64,000 nt of DNA from Sphaerisporangium krabiense (GTDB lineage: Bacteria > Actinomycetota > Actinomycetes > Streptosporangiales > Streptosporangiaceae): positions 1,612,001 to 1,676,000 of the forward strand of contig NZ_JACHBR010000001.1 of NCBI RefSeq assembly GCF_014200435.1. Direction: 5' to 3'. Of the stretch, positions 33,809-42,289 are shown piece after piece. How positions within the stretch are numbered: the first letter of the stretch is position 1; each line of letters opens with the position of its first letter. The position numbers and the translations under genes are program-made. The notes beneath the pieces are model-generated. The model made no database searches. It was given only the letters and a program-made list of their open reading frames with translations, and was not told the DNA's origin.

Positions 33809-35887
33809 ATGGCCGAGAGTGACCAGGTGAACCCGGACGAGCCGCGTTTCCAGCGCCTCGGGGCGGCCAACTGGCTGCCGGAGGAGCGCAAGGTCGTCGA
33901 GCGGTACGAGGAGCGCATCCGCGACCTGGAGCGCAGGCTCGCCACGGCCGAGGCGCGGGCCGAGTACGCCCAGTGGCAGCTCTCGGCGACCAAGGCGCAG
34001 CGCCCGTACCGGGTGAGCACGGCGCTGGCCGGCGCCAAGCGCCCCGCCAAGCTCGTCAAGCTCCCCCGCGACCTGTCGAAGGCGCTGAAGCCCAAGAAGG
34101 CGCCCAAGGCCCCCGCGACCGTCACCGCGAGCGCCGCGGCCATCGACGCCGTGCTCGCGCACGCCCCCGAGGTCAAGATCCCGAACCTGGCCTGGCCGGA
34201 CGGCCCGGTGGCCCGGCCGGACCTGAAGGTCGCCGTCATCCTGGACGACTTCTCCCGGATGGCGTTCAAGTACGAGTGGGACCAGATCGAGTTCGGCCTC
34301 AAGGACTGGCCGGAGATCTTCGCGGCCAAGCGCCCGGACATCCTGTTCTGCGAGTCGGCCTGGCACGGCAACCAGGGCCGCTGGCGCTACCAGATGACCG
34401 GGACGAACGCCCCCAAGCAGGAGCTTCGCGACCTCCTCGCCTGGTGCAAGGAGCAGGGCATCCCCACGGTCTTCTGGAACAAGGAGGACCCGCCCAACTT
34501 CGACTTCTTCATCGACACGGCCAAGCTGTTCGACCTCGTCTACACGTGCGACGGCGACATGCTGCCGAAGTATCGCGAAATATTGGGACACGACCGGGTG
34601 GACGTGCTGCAGTTCGCGGCGCAGCCGCGCGTGCACAACCCCATCCAGACCAAGCAGGGCCGTCCCTACGACGTGGTGTTCGCGGGCATGTACTTCCGCG
34701 ACAAGCACCCCGAGCGGCGCGAGCAGATGGAGACCGTGATCGCCCCGACGCGGGAGCTCGGCCTGCACATCTTCGCCCGCAACGAGAAGGCCGGCGACAA
34801 GTACGCCTGGCCCGCCGAGTACCGCCCGCACATCGTCGGCGAGCTGCCGTACGAGCAGATGCTGGCCGCGTACAAGATGTACAAGGTCTTCCTGAACGTC
34901 AACTCCGTCATCGACTCGCCCACCATGTGCGCCCGCCGGGTGTTCGAGCTGTCCGCCTGCTCCACCACCGTGCTGTCGGGCTGGTCGCGCGCCATCGAGG
35001 AGACCTTCGGGCCGCTGATCCCCATCGCGCACACCCAGGAGGAGGCCTACAACCAGGCCCTCTACCTCATCAACAGCCCCGAGCTGCGCGCGCGGCAGAG
35101 CCACCTCGCCATGCGCGAGGTCTTCGACAAGCACCTCTTCTCCCACCGCGTGGACCAGATCCTCGCCGCGCTCGGCCGTCCGGTGCGGGTGCGATCCCGG
35201 AGCGTCTCGGTCGTGCTGCCCACCAACCGCGCGGGCCAGCTCGAACACGCCATCGCGCAGGTCGCGCGCCAGCGGCACCGCGACCTCGAGCTGATCCTCG
35301 TCCTGCACGGCCTGGAGATCGACCCCGCGGTGGTCCGCGACAAGGCGCTGGCCGCCGGGGTGCCCGCCGTCAAGGTGCTCACCGCCGCCGCCTCGCTCAC
35401 GCTCGGCGAGGTGCTGAACGTCGGCATCGCCCAGGCCGAGGGCGACTACATCGCCAAGATGGACGACGACAACCTCTACGGCGCCCACTACCTGTCGGAC
35501 CTGCTGCGCGCGTTCGACTACGCCGACGCCGAGATGGTCGGCAAGGGCGCCCACTACACGTATTTCCCCGCGACCGACACGACCGTGATGCGGCTGCCCG
35601 GCCTGGAGCACCGCTACGCCCACCTGGTGCAGGGCGCGACGATCCTCGCCACGGCGGACCTGATGCGGACGTACGCCTTCGAGGCCGTCAACGCGGGCGA
35701 GGACACCCGGCTCGTGCGGCGCCTGAAGGAGGACGGCGTCCGCATCTACTCGGCGGACCGCTTCAACTTCGTCTACATGCGCGGCGCCGACGCCTCGGCC
35801 CACACCTGGAAGGCGCAGGACTACAAGCTCACCAGAAACGCCCAGTTCTGCTTCGTGGGCCACCCCGACGCCCACGTGATGATCTAG
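33809..35887 (+). CDS. Two-domain glycosyltransferase: CgeB-like GT-B plus family 2 GT-A
   Basis: The 692-residue protein opens with a coiled coil (about 20-55, VVERYEERIRDLERRLATAE). Residues about 135-465 resemble CgeB/spore-maturation-type GT-B proteins (VFWNKEDPPNFDFF, YDVVFAGMYFRDKHPER, CARRVFELSACSTTVLSG). The C-terminal 230 residues are a GT2 domain (SVSVVLPTNRAGQL, ARQRHRDLELILVLHG, AKMDDDNLYGAHYL, HTWKAQDYKLT). The last part is paralogous to the C-terminus of 3693-5633. Two catalytic domains in one chain suggest it builds an alternating disaccharide or acts processively. That is inference. Confidence 0.85.
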   Translation: MAESDQVNPDEPRFQRLGAANWLPEERKVVERYEERIRDLERRLATAEARAEYAQWQLSATKAQRPYRVSTALAGAKRPAKLVKLPRDLSKALKPKKAPKAPATVTASAAAIDAVLAHAPEVKIPNLAWPDGPVARPDLKVAVILDDFSRMAFKYEWDQIEFGLKDWPEIFAAKRPDILFCESAWHGNQGRWRYQMTGTNAPKQELRDLLAWCKEQGIPTVFWNKEDPPNFDFFIDTAKLFDLVYTCDGDMLPKYREILGHDRVDVLQFAAQPRVHNPIQTKQGRPYDVVFAGMYFRDKHPERREQMETVIAPTRELGLHIFARNEKAGDKYAWPAEYRPHIVGELPYEQMLAAYKMYKVFLNVNSVIDSPTMCARRVFELSACSTTVLSGWSRAIEETFGPLIPIAHTQEEAYNQALYLINSPELRARQSHLAMREVFDKHLFSHRVDQILAALGRPVRVRSRSVSVVLPTNRAGQLEHAIAQVARQRHRDLELILVLHGLEIDPAVVRDKALAAGVPAVKVLTAAASLTLGEVLNVGIAQAEGDYIAKMDDDNLYGAHYLSDLLRAFDYADAEMVGKGAHYTYFPATDTTVMRLPGLEHRYAHLVQGATILATADLMRTYAFEAVNAGEDTRLVRRLKEDGVRIYSADRFNFVYMRGADASAHTWKAQDYKLTRNAQFCFVGHPDAHVMI

Positions 35888-35895
35888 GGCGAGCC

Positions 35896-35928
35896 CGCGG
35901 CCGGCGCCCCGGCACCGGACCGGCCGCG
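35896..35928 (+). terminator. Hairpin after the two-domain glycosyltransferase
   Basis: CGCGGCCGG and CCGGCCGCG pair across a 15-nt loop, 9 nt after the stop. Confidence 0.5.
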
Positions 35929-35950
35929 ACGAACCCGTCATGTCCTCTTT

Positions 35951-36081
35951 GTCAGATCTTGACGTTCGTCAGATGTTCCGGTTGATTTGCCTCAGTCCTG
36001 CGGATCGATACCTCGGAGGAGGTATGGGGGGTCTGACGCGGGATCAGTCCTGTTCTCATCTTGCGCGGCGCGTCGCCGCGC
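35951..36081 (+). promoter_or_regulatory. Structured leader and promoter region of the chitinase gene
   Basis: GTCAGAT is repeated at 35951 and 35968, overlapping TTGACG (35959-35964), which has a weak TTGATT at -10 distance of 17. Downstream are two hairpins: ATACCTC/GAGGTAT (36008-36025) and GCGCGGCG/CGCCGCGC (36063-36081). The second ends just before the AAGGAG ribosome site. Confidence 0.45.
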
Positions 36082-36097
36082 ATGAAGGAGTGATCAA

Positions 36098-37207
36098 GTG
36101 TCGAGACTGCGCATCGTGGTGACCGTCGTCGCCCTGGCGGTGGCGGGGGCTTTGGCAGTGATCCTGCCGACGTCCCCGGCGTCCGCGGCGGCGTGTGCCA
36201 CACCCTGGTCGTCCTCGCAGGTGTACACCGGCGGGATGATCGCGTCCTACAACAGCCACAACTGGCAGGCCAAGTGGTGGACGCAGAACGAGAAGCCCGG
36301 TACCGCGGCCGTCTGGACCGACCAGGGCACCTGCACGGGCGGTGGCAACCCCACCCCGACGCCCACGCCGAGCGGTCCCACCGACTCGTGCCTCTTCCCG
36401 AACTGGGTCGCGGGCCGCGCCTACGTCACCGGCGACATCGTCAGGTACACCAACGGCCGCAACTACCGGGCCACGCACGACAACCCGGGCTACGACCCGA
36501 CGGTCAGCACCTGGTACTGGGAGCCCTACACCTGCACGGGTCCCACCCCGACGGCCACGCCGACGCCGACCCCGACCGGGCCCGCCGGCGCGTTCGTGGT
36601 CACCGAGGCGCAGTTCAACCAGATGTTCCCGAGCCGGAACCCGTTCTACACCTACAACGGGCTCGTGGCGGCGCTGCGCGCCTACCCCGCCTTCGCCAAC
36701 ACGGGAAGTGACACGGTCAAGAAGCAGGAGGCGGCTGCCTTCCTGGCCAACGTCAACCACGAGACCGGCGGGCTGGTGTACATCGTCGAGCAGAACACGG
36801 CGAACTACCCGCACTACTGCGACGCGACCCAGCCGTACGGCTGCCCGGCGGGTCAGGCGGCGTACTACGGCCGCGGCCCCATCCAGCTGAGCTGGAACTT
36901 CAACTACAAGGCCGCGGGCGACGCGCTCGGCATCGACCTGCTCCGCAACCCCAACCTGGTGCAGACCGACGCCTCCGTCGCCTGGCAGACCGGCATCTGG
37001 TACTGGATGACGCAGAACGGCCCCGGCACGATGACCGCGCACAACGCGATGGTCAACGGCGCGGGCTTCGGCGAGACGATCCGCAGCATCAACGGCGCCC
37101 TGGAGTGCAACGGCGGGAACCCCGCCCAGGTCCAGAGCCGGATCAACGCCTACACCCGCTTCGCCGGCATCCTCGGCGTCACCCCCGGCAACAACCTGTC
37201 CTGCTGA
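36098..37207 (+). CDS. Secreted class I chitinase (GH19) with two chitin-binding modules
   Basis: The 369-residue protein starts with a Sec signal peptide (about 1-30, ending ASA-A). Two CBM5/12-type modules follow, with aromatic residues in VYTGGMIASYNSHNWQAKWW and AYVTGDIVRYTNGRNYRA, each ended by a Cys and a Pro-Thr linker. The GH19 domain starts near 165. Its acid pair is Glu222 in NVNHETGG and Glu231 in YIVEQN, nine residues apart as in Streptomyces ChiC, followed by YYGRGPIQLSWNFNY. It hydrolyses chitin outside the cell and may act on fungal walls. The GTG start has AAGGAG 7 nt upstream. No DasR-type palindrome was seen. Confidence 0.95.
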   Translation: MSRLRIVVTVVALAVAGALAVILPTSPASAAACATPWSSSQVYTGGMIASYNSHNWQAKWWTQNEKPGTAAVWTDQGTCTGGGNPTPTPTPSGPTDSCLFPNWVAGRAYVTGDIVRYTNGRNYRATHDNPGYDPTVSTWYWEPYTCTGPTPTATPTPTPTGPAGAFVVTEAQFNQMFPSRNPFYTYNGLVAALRAYPAFANTGSDTVKKQEAAAFLANVNHETGGLVYIVEQNTANYPHYCDATQPYGCPAGQAAYYGRGPIQLSWNFNYKAAGDALGIDLLRNPNLVQTDASVAWQTGIWYWMTQNGPGTMTAHNAMVNGAGFGETIRSINGALECNGGNPAQVQSRINAYTRFAGILGVTPGNNLSC

Positions 37208-37246
37208 ACCACCTGGCGCGACGGCTCCTGACGGACGCCGTCTGAC

Positions 37247-37280
37247 CGAAGGGGCGCGGCCCACCGGCCGCGCCCCTTCG
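37247..37280. terminator. Strong bidirectional terminator between chitinase and P450
   Basis: A perfect 15-bp stem (37247-37261 with 37266-37280) carries a 4-nt loop between the convergent genes. Confidence 0.9.
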
Positions 37281-37322
37281 CGTTCCGGCAGGGCCGGGGG
37301 CCCTGCCGAGACGTGTCGGATG

Positions 37323-38594
37323 TCAGGTCCAGCGGACCGGGAGCTTGGCCGGGCCGCTCATGAGGTGGTCGGATCTGCGGGGGATCCGGTCGGCGGGCAC
37401 GGCGAGGCGCAGGTCGGGGAGTTCGCCGGTCAGCAGGGTCATCGCGGTGACGAGTTCGATGTGGCCGAGGTGGCGGCCGATGCAGTGGTGGACGCCGTGG
37501 CCGAAGCTCAGGTGCCGGTGGGACGCGCGGGTGAAGTCCATGCGGAGCGGGTCGGAGAACACCCGGGGGTCGTGGTTGGCGGCGTCGTGCGACGGGATCA
37601 CCACGTCGCCGGGCCGCAGGACGGCCCCGCTGGGCAGGACGACGTCGCGCAGCACCCGGCGCGGCATGTCGTCGGCGGCCGAGGTGGAGAACATGCGTTC
37701 CATCTCGGTGACCGCTCCGGGGACGGCCTCGGGGTACGCGGTCAGGTAGGCGTACGCCGTGGCGTGGTCGTCGTAGGGCTGGGTGAGCAGCACCTCGGTG
37801 TAGGTGGCGATGGAGGTGGCGACGGCTTCCCATCCGCCGACGAGCAACGCGATGGGCAGCTTGATCAGGTGGTCGGGAGGCAGGGAGCCGGCGGCCGTCG
37901 CGATCCTGGACAGCAGGTCGGGACCCGGTTCCCGGTGCCGCTGTTCGATGAGCGTCGCGAAGTACCCGGCCAGCGCGACCCGGGCCGCGTGCGCGTCCTC
38001 CCGCGTGGCGGTGCTGGTGGCCAGGAACGGCTGCACCCACTGGCGGAACCGCGGCCGGTCCGCCGTGGGCAGGCCCAGCAGGTCGGTGATCGTGTTCAGG
38101 GCGAACGGCAGGGCGAACGCCTCGATGAGGTCGGCCGAGTCGCCGGCGGCGGTCATCGACCGCAGCCGCGCGCGGGCCTTTTCCTCCATGGTGTGGCGCA
38201 TCCGGCCCACCGCGTTCGGGGTGAACACGCCCTTGACGACGTCGCGGACCGCGGCGTGTTCCTCGCCGTCCAGGCCGAGCAGGGTGCCTCCGAGGTCGAC
38301 CTCGTCGACGTCCAGGGCGGCCTGCCGGGAGAAGGTGCGCTGGTCCCGCATGACCTCGACCACGTCGTCGTACCGGGTGATCAGTTTGGCGTGGGTGCCG
38401 TTGGCCCGGACGATGTCGGTGACCCCTGTGCCGGTTTCCCGGAGCCGGTGGTACAGCGGGTTCTTGAAGAGGCCGTCCTGGCCGAACGGGTGGTCGACCG
38501 GCGTGACGCCGCTTGGAGAGGCAGTGGTCACGGACGGCTCCGTTTCTCCAGGTGATGCGGCTGTCGTCTGATCTTGCTCTTTCGGTCTTAACAT
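37323..38594 (-). CDS. Cytochrome P450
   Basis: The protein has up to 423 residues. The haem-binding loop FGHGVHHCIGRHLG near residue 360 holds the axial Cys, and EMER is the ExxR salt-bridge motif. In the I-helix, LLVGGWEAVATS, the usual acid-Thr pair reads E-A rather than E/D-T, so proton delivery may differ. It is a soluble CYP105/107-like bacterial P450, needing separate ferredoxin partners not seen here. ATG 38594 has GAGG 8 nt upstream and codon 2 is TTA; GTG 38531 with GGAG 6 nt upstream is an equally good start. The gene is divergent from an MFS exporter. Confidence 0.92.
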   Translation of the reverse strand: MLRPKEQDQTTAASPGETEPSVTTASPSGVTPVDHPFGQDGLFKNPLYHRLRETGTGVTDIVRANGTHAKLITRYDDVVEVMRDQRTFSRQAALDVDEVDLGGTLLGLDGEEHAAVRDVVKGVFTPNAVGRMRHTMEEKARARLRSMTAAGDSADLIEAFALPFALNTITDLLGLPTADRPRFRQWVQPFLATSTATREDAHAARVALAGYFATLIEQRHREPGPDLLSRIATAAGSLPPDHLIKLPIALLVGGWEAVATSIATYTEVLLTQPYDDHATAYAYLTAYPEAVPGAVTEMERMFSTSAADDMPRRVLRDVVLPSGAVLRPGDVVIPSHDAANHDPRVFSDPLRMDFTRASHRHLSFGHGVHHCIGRHLGHIELVTAMTLLTGELPDLRLAVPADRIPRRSDHLMSGPAKLPVRWT

Positions 38595-38851
38595 CCCGGA
38601 TGCCTCGTGTCACCCTCCGGAGGTGGTGGTGACCCCCGCTTCGCGGCCGGTGGTCCACGCGCGCCCGGCGCGGTCCTGCCTTTTCACCGTCGTTGGCTCC
38701 CAAAAGTCATCGGATCACACGCAATGCGATAGTCGGGACAGATGGGAATGTAAATGACGTAGTGGTGGTTCGGTGTATGCGGTGGGGCCTGCCCTGCGTC
38801 AGCACGTGCCCGCCCTGATGTCGACGCCGAGCGGGTAGGGGGACCTTGCAC
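38595..38851. promoter_or_regulatory. Divergent control region P450 / MFS exporter
   Basis: The 257-bp region holds an interrupted inverted repeat GTCACC-N13-GGTGAC (about 38610-38634) and an A/T-rich patch around 38730-38765 (ATGGGAATGTAAATGACG). One of these could be an operator. No regulator gene is adjacent. Confidence 0.35.
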
Positions 38852-40369
38852 GTGACGACCACCACATCCCGGAGCGTCGGCCTCAGATCCGATCGCGGGC
38901 CCGTGCTCGCGGCGATCATGCTGTGCACCGGGCTCGTCGCGATCGACAGCACGATCATCGCCACGGCGGTCCCCTCCATGGTCAGCGACCTCGGCGGGTT
39001 CTCCCAGTTCCCCTGGCTGTTCTCGATCTACCTGCTCACCCAGGCCGTCACCGTGCCGCTGTACGGCAAGCTCGCCGACACCTTCGGGCGCAAGCCGGTG
39101 ATGTTCTTCGGCATCGCGGCCTTCCTGCTCGGGTCGGCGCTGTGCGGGTTCGCCTGGAGCATGCCCGCGCTCATCGCGTTCCGCGCCATCCAGGGCATCG
39201 GCGCGGGCGCCATCCAGCCGATGAGCGTCACCATGGTCGGCGACCTGTACTCGCTGGAGGAACGCGCCCGCGTGCAGGGGTACGTGGCCAGCGTCTGGGG
39301 CGTCTCCGCGGTGATCGGGCCCACGCTCGGCGGCGTGTTCTCCGAGTACGTGAACTGGCGCTGGATCTTCTTCATCAACCTGCCGCTCGGCGCCGTCGCC
39401 GTCTGGGCGCTCGCCACCCGCTTCAAGGAGCGGGTCGAGCGCAGCAGCCACCGCGTCGACTACCTCGGCGCGACGCTGCTCACCGCCGGGTCGTCCCTGC
39501 TGATCCTGGGCCTGCTGGAAGGCGACGTCGCCTGGAGCTGGACCTCGGCGCCGAGCCTCGTCATCTTCGCGGCGGGGATCCTGTTCATCGCCGCGTTCCT
39601 GCTGGTCGAACGCCGGGCCGCGGAGCCGATCCTCCCGCTGTGGGTGTTCCGCAGGCGCACGCTGGTCGGCGGCAACCTCGTCGGCCTGTGCATCGGCGCC
39701 CTGATGATCGGCCTCAGCTCGTACGTGCCGACCTTCGCCCAGGGCGTCCTCGGCACGGGCGCGCTGGTCGCCGGGTTCGTGCTGGCCGCGCTGAGCGTCG
39801 GCTGGCCCCTGGCCGCGACGTTCTCCGGACGCCTCTACATGCGCATCGGCTTCCGCGACACCGCGTTCATCGGCGGCGGACTGGCCCTCGCGGGCGCGGT
39901 CCTGTGCGCGCTGCTCGGCTCACGGGCGCCCTTGTGGCAGGTCGCGGTGGCCTGCTTCATCGTCGGCGCCGGGCTCGGCCTGCTGTCGAGCCCGGCCATC
40001 GTCGCCGTCCAGTCGTCGGTCGGCTGGGAACGGCGCGGCGTCGTCACCGCGACCAACATGTTCTGCCGCTCCATCGGCAGCTCGGTGGGCGCGGCCGTCC
40101 TCGGCGCGATCTCCAACGGCACCCTGAACGACCGCTTCTCCCACCCGCCCGCCGCCGTCGCGGGCGAGATGCCGAACAGCCTGGACGCGACGGCCCTCGT
40201 GCTCGGCAGCCAGGGCTCGGGCACGAGCCCCGGCGCCGCGGCCTACGTGCGCCAGGCCCTGTACGACGCCTCCCACCACGTGTTCCTCGCCGTGGTCGTG
40301 GTCGCCGTCCTCGCCGTGGGCGCGCTGGTCCTCCTTCCTCGCCGCGCCGAGGAGCTCAGCTTCGACTGA
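38852..40369 (+). CDS. MFS exporter, DHA2/EmrB-QacA family (14 helices)
   Basis: The 505-residue inner-membrane antiporter should expel drugs or metabolites using the proton gradient. It has motif A (GKLADTFGRKPVMF), motif C-like GVSAVIGPTLGGVFSEYVNWRWIFFINLPLG and 14 predicted helices, ending in a short cytoplasmic tail. Start GTG 38852 is preferred because AGGGGGA lies 9 nt upstream; TTG 38846 is closer than usual to it. Divergence from a P450 suggests the pair modifies and exports, or detoxifies, the same compound. Confidence 0.9.
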   Translation: MTTTTSRSVGLRSDRGPVLAAIMLCTGLVAIDSTIIATAVPSMVSDLGGFSQFPWLFSIYLLTQAVTVPLYGKLADTFGRKPVMFFGIAAFLLGSALCGFAWSMPALIAFRAIQGIGAGAIQPMSVTMVGDLYSLEERARVQGYVASVWGVSAVIGPTLGGVFSEYVNWRWIFFINLPLGAVAVWALATRFKERVERSSHRVDYLGATLLTAGSSLLILGLLEGDVAWSWTSAPSLVIFAAGILFIAAFLLVERRAAEPILPLWVFRRRTLVGGNLVGLCIGALMIGLSSYVPTFAQGVLGTGALVAGFVLAALSVGWPLAATFSGRLYMRIGFRDTAFIGGGLALAGAVLCALLGSRAPLWQVAVACFIVGAGLGLLSSPAIVAVQSSVGWERRGVVTATNMFCRSIGSSVGAAVLGAISNGTLNDRFSHPPAAVAGEMPNSLDATALVLGSQGSGTSPGAAAYVRQALYDASHHVFLAVVVVAVLAVGALVLLPRRAEELSFD

Positions 40370-40379
40370 GCCGGGGCCG

Positions 40380-41036
40380 TCAGCCGTCCCGGCCCGGGGG
40401 CGGGCCGAGCGGCGCCTCGTCGCTGTCCTTCAGCGTGCACGGCGCCACCGGTCCGGTGGAGAGACCGGCCCAGATGCCCGCCATCGTCTCGTCCTCCGAG
40501 ACGCTGAACTCCAGCACCGCGGTCTGGCCGGGCTTGACCGCCGTGGGATCGATGCGGAACACCGCGGGATAGTCGGTCTCGGGCGGCCACACGACCAGCG
40601 GGTGCCCGTCCGCCGGGTTCCTGACCTCCTCGCGCGACAGGAAGTGCTCGCTGCGGGGCTGCGGCGTGCAGCGCTTGCCCATCGGGATGTAGTCGACGAC
40701 CGCGTTGACGCCCATGTCCCGCAGCGTGGCCTCCAGCACTTTGGGGTCCTTGGCCTGGTTGACGCTGATGGTGAGCGTCCCGTCGTCGTTCCTGGACACG
40801 GCGTTGGCCGGTGCGCCCCCGCCGAGCAGGGCGGGCACGGCGACCACCGCCGCGGCGGCCGCCGCCAGCGCGGTGGCGAGCAGCGCGGGGCGGCGCGCCC
40901 GCCGCAGCGGATGGTCGGACCTGCGGGCTTCGGTCATCACGAACTCCTTCAGCAGCCGGTGCCGGTCGCCGGGGAGCCGAGGTTCCACGTCGAGCGGCAG
41001 CAGCCGGGCCAGCTCTTCGCGATCGCCTGCGTTCAT
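40380..41036 (-). CDS. Single-pass membrane protein, probable ECF sigma partner (CU044_5270-like)
   Basis: The 218-residue protein has a cytoplasmic N-terminus of about 48 residues, one membrane helix (PALLATALAAAAAAVVAVPALL, about 50-71) and an outside domain with two cysteines (KRCTPQ and APCTLK). The N-terminal MNAGDREELARLLPLD resembles proteins encoded after sigma-70 genes in actinomycetes. Its ATG overlaps the TGA of the sigma gene (41033-41036), implying stoichiometric translation. It probably holds the sigma factor inactive and releases it on an envelope signal. There is no classical zinc anti-sigma motif. Confidence 0.72.
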   Translation of the reverse strand: MNAGDREELARLLPLDVEPRLPGDRHRLLKEFVMTEARRSDHPLRRARRPALLATALAAAAAAVVAVPALLGGGAPANAVSRNDDGTLTISVNQAKDPKVLEATLRDMGVNAVVDYIPMGKRCTPQPRSEHFLSREEVRNPADGHPLVVWPPETDYPAVFRIDPTAVKPGQTAVLEFSVSEDETMAGIWAGLSTGPVAPCTLKDSDEAPLGPPPGRDG

Positions 41037-41641
41037 CGGTGGCGCTCCTTCGGGGACCGGACCGCGATGTCGCGGTCACCTTCTTCCTGTCGCGACGCGG
41101 ACGGCCGTTGCCGCTCGGCGGCCAAACTCTCGAGCCTTCCCCGCGCACGGGACAGGCGGGACCTGACCGTGCCGACGGCCACGCCCAGCGCCTCGGCGGC
41201 CTCGGCGTGGTCGAGCCCGGACCACACGCACAACGCGAAGACCTCGCGTTCGCCGCGGCGCAGCGACCCGTACGCCTCCCGGACGGCGGCCAGCCGCTCG
41301 GCGGCGTCGATGCGGGCGGCGATCTCGTCGGCGAAGTCGGGGACGGGAGCGGCGGCGGGCATCCTGGCCAGCGCGTCGTCGTGCCGGCGGGCGGCCCTGC
41401 GCACGTTGCGCGCCACGTTGGTGGCGATGCCCAGCACCCATGGCCGCAGCGAGCCGCCCTCGGCGTCGATCTTGAGCCGTAGCCGCCACGCTTCGAGGAA
41501 CGTCAGCGCCATCACGTCCTCGGCGGTGGACCAATTCCCCGTCAACCGGTACGCGTGGCCGTACACCGGGCGCGCCAGCTCGTCGAAAAGCTCGGCGAAC
41601 GCCTCGGCGTCTCCATCACGTATTCGGGCACGTATCGACAT
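41033..41641 (-). CDS. ECF-type RNA polymerase sigma factor
   Basis: The 202-residue protein has region 2 (ELFDELARPVYGHAYRLTG and TAEDVMALTFLEAWR) and region 4 (LDHAEAAEALGVAVGTVRSR), the -10 and -35 recognising helices. The extracytoplasmic function class directs stress or envelope genes. Start ATG 41641 is preferred over the frame extension to 41713, which would add a Cys-rich non-homologous tail; no Shine-Dalgarno is visible. It is followed by its membrane partner with a 4-bp overlap. Confidence 0.9.
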   Translation of the reverse strand: MSIRARIRDGDAEAFAELFDELARPVYGHAYRLTGNWSTAEDVMALTFLEAWRLRLKIDAEGGSLRPWVLGIATNVARNVRRAARRHDDALARMPAAAPVPDFADEIAARIDAAERLAAVREAYGSLRRGEREVFALCVWSGLDHAEAAEALGVAVGTVRSRLSRARGRLESLAAERQRPSASRQEEGDRDIAVRSPKERHR

Positions 41642-41709
41642 ATCCACATTTAGACACTGTCCGCAGCTTCCCCGCCGTTGCCTGGGCGACGGGGATGCGA
41701 AGTCGAGCG

Positions 41710-41771
41710 CCACGCCGGCTTCCCGGAGGACGACCCCCCGCGGCCGTCCGAGGTACGGGAAGCCGGCGTGG
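41710..41771 (-). terminator. Large terminator hairpin after doxX-like gene
   Basis: A perfect 16-bp stem (41710-41725 with 41756-41771) encloses a 30-nt loop that contains a further GGACG/CGTCC stem. It starts 5 nt after the DoxX stop. Confidence 0.8.
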
Positions 41772-41776
41772 ACCGG

Positions 41777-42223
41777 TCAGGCGGTGACCTCCGTGCGGCC
41801 GGATCGACGGGCCGAGAGGAGTCCGTCGACGCCATAGCGGCCGCCGCCCAGCAGGGCGAGGGCCAGGCTGCCCGCGCCGAGCGCGAGCACGAGCTCGAAC
41901 CCGCCGTCGGTCACGAAGACGCCGTGGCCGACGTGGACGAACAGGAACGCGCCCGCCATGTCGAGGAACAGCAGCAGGCCCGCGATCGGAAGGCCGAGGC
42001 CGACGATGAGGGCCAGTCCACCGAGGAGCTCGACCCAGGTGGCGTACACCGCCGAGACGGTGGGCAGCGGCGCGTTCATCTGCTCGAACATGGCGACGGT
42101 GGCCGAGTGGCCCATGGTGCTGAGCTTCTGCCACCCGTGGGCGACGAAGATGACGCCCAGAGCCAGGCGCAGCAGGAGGAGACCGAGATGGGACAGGTAT
42201 GGATAGCGTCGGTTGAGGTTCAT
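41777..42223 (-). CDS. DoxX family membrane protein
   Basis: The 148-residue protein has four predicted helices, with the family pattern GLLLLRLALGVIFVAHGWQKL, an acidic loop (WVELLGGLALIVGLG) and a closing helix pair. DoxX proteins are linked to redox and oxidative stress; the biochemical role is unsettled. GGAGGG precedes the ATG. A promoter pair lies at 42262-42289. Confidence 0.92.
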   Translation of the reverse strand: MNLNRRYPYLSHLGLLLLRLALGVIFVAHGWQKLSTMGHSATVAMFEQMNAPLPTVSAVYATWVELLGGLALIVGLGLPIAGLLLFLDMAGAFLFVHVGHGVFVTDGGFELVLALGAGSLALALLGGGRYGVDGLLSARRSGRTEVTA

Positions 42224-42261
42224 TGACCCTCCGCGAGGTGTTCAGCGGGCTGACCGGGCCG

Positions 42262-42289
42262 ATGATACTGAGATCGTATATGATTTCAA
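42262..42289 (-). promoter_or_regulatory. Promoter of the doxX-like gene
   Basis: On the minus strand TTGAAA (42284-42289) and TATCAT (42262-42267) are 16 nt apart. The spacer holds the near-palindrome ATCATATACGAT, a possible operator. A similar A/T-rich element (GATTGCATATATC) lies at 42305-42317. Confidence 0.6.

Noticed and set aside
35941-36097. DasR operator or c-di-AMP riboswitch upstream of the chitinase
   Set aside because: No ACTGGTCTAGACCACT-like palindrome and no ydaO conserved blocks were found.
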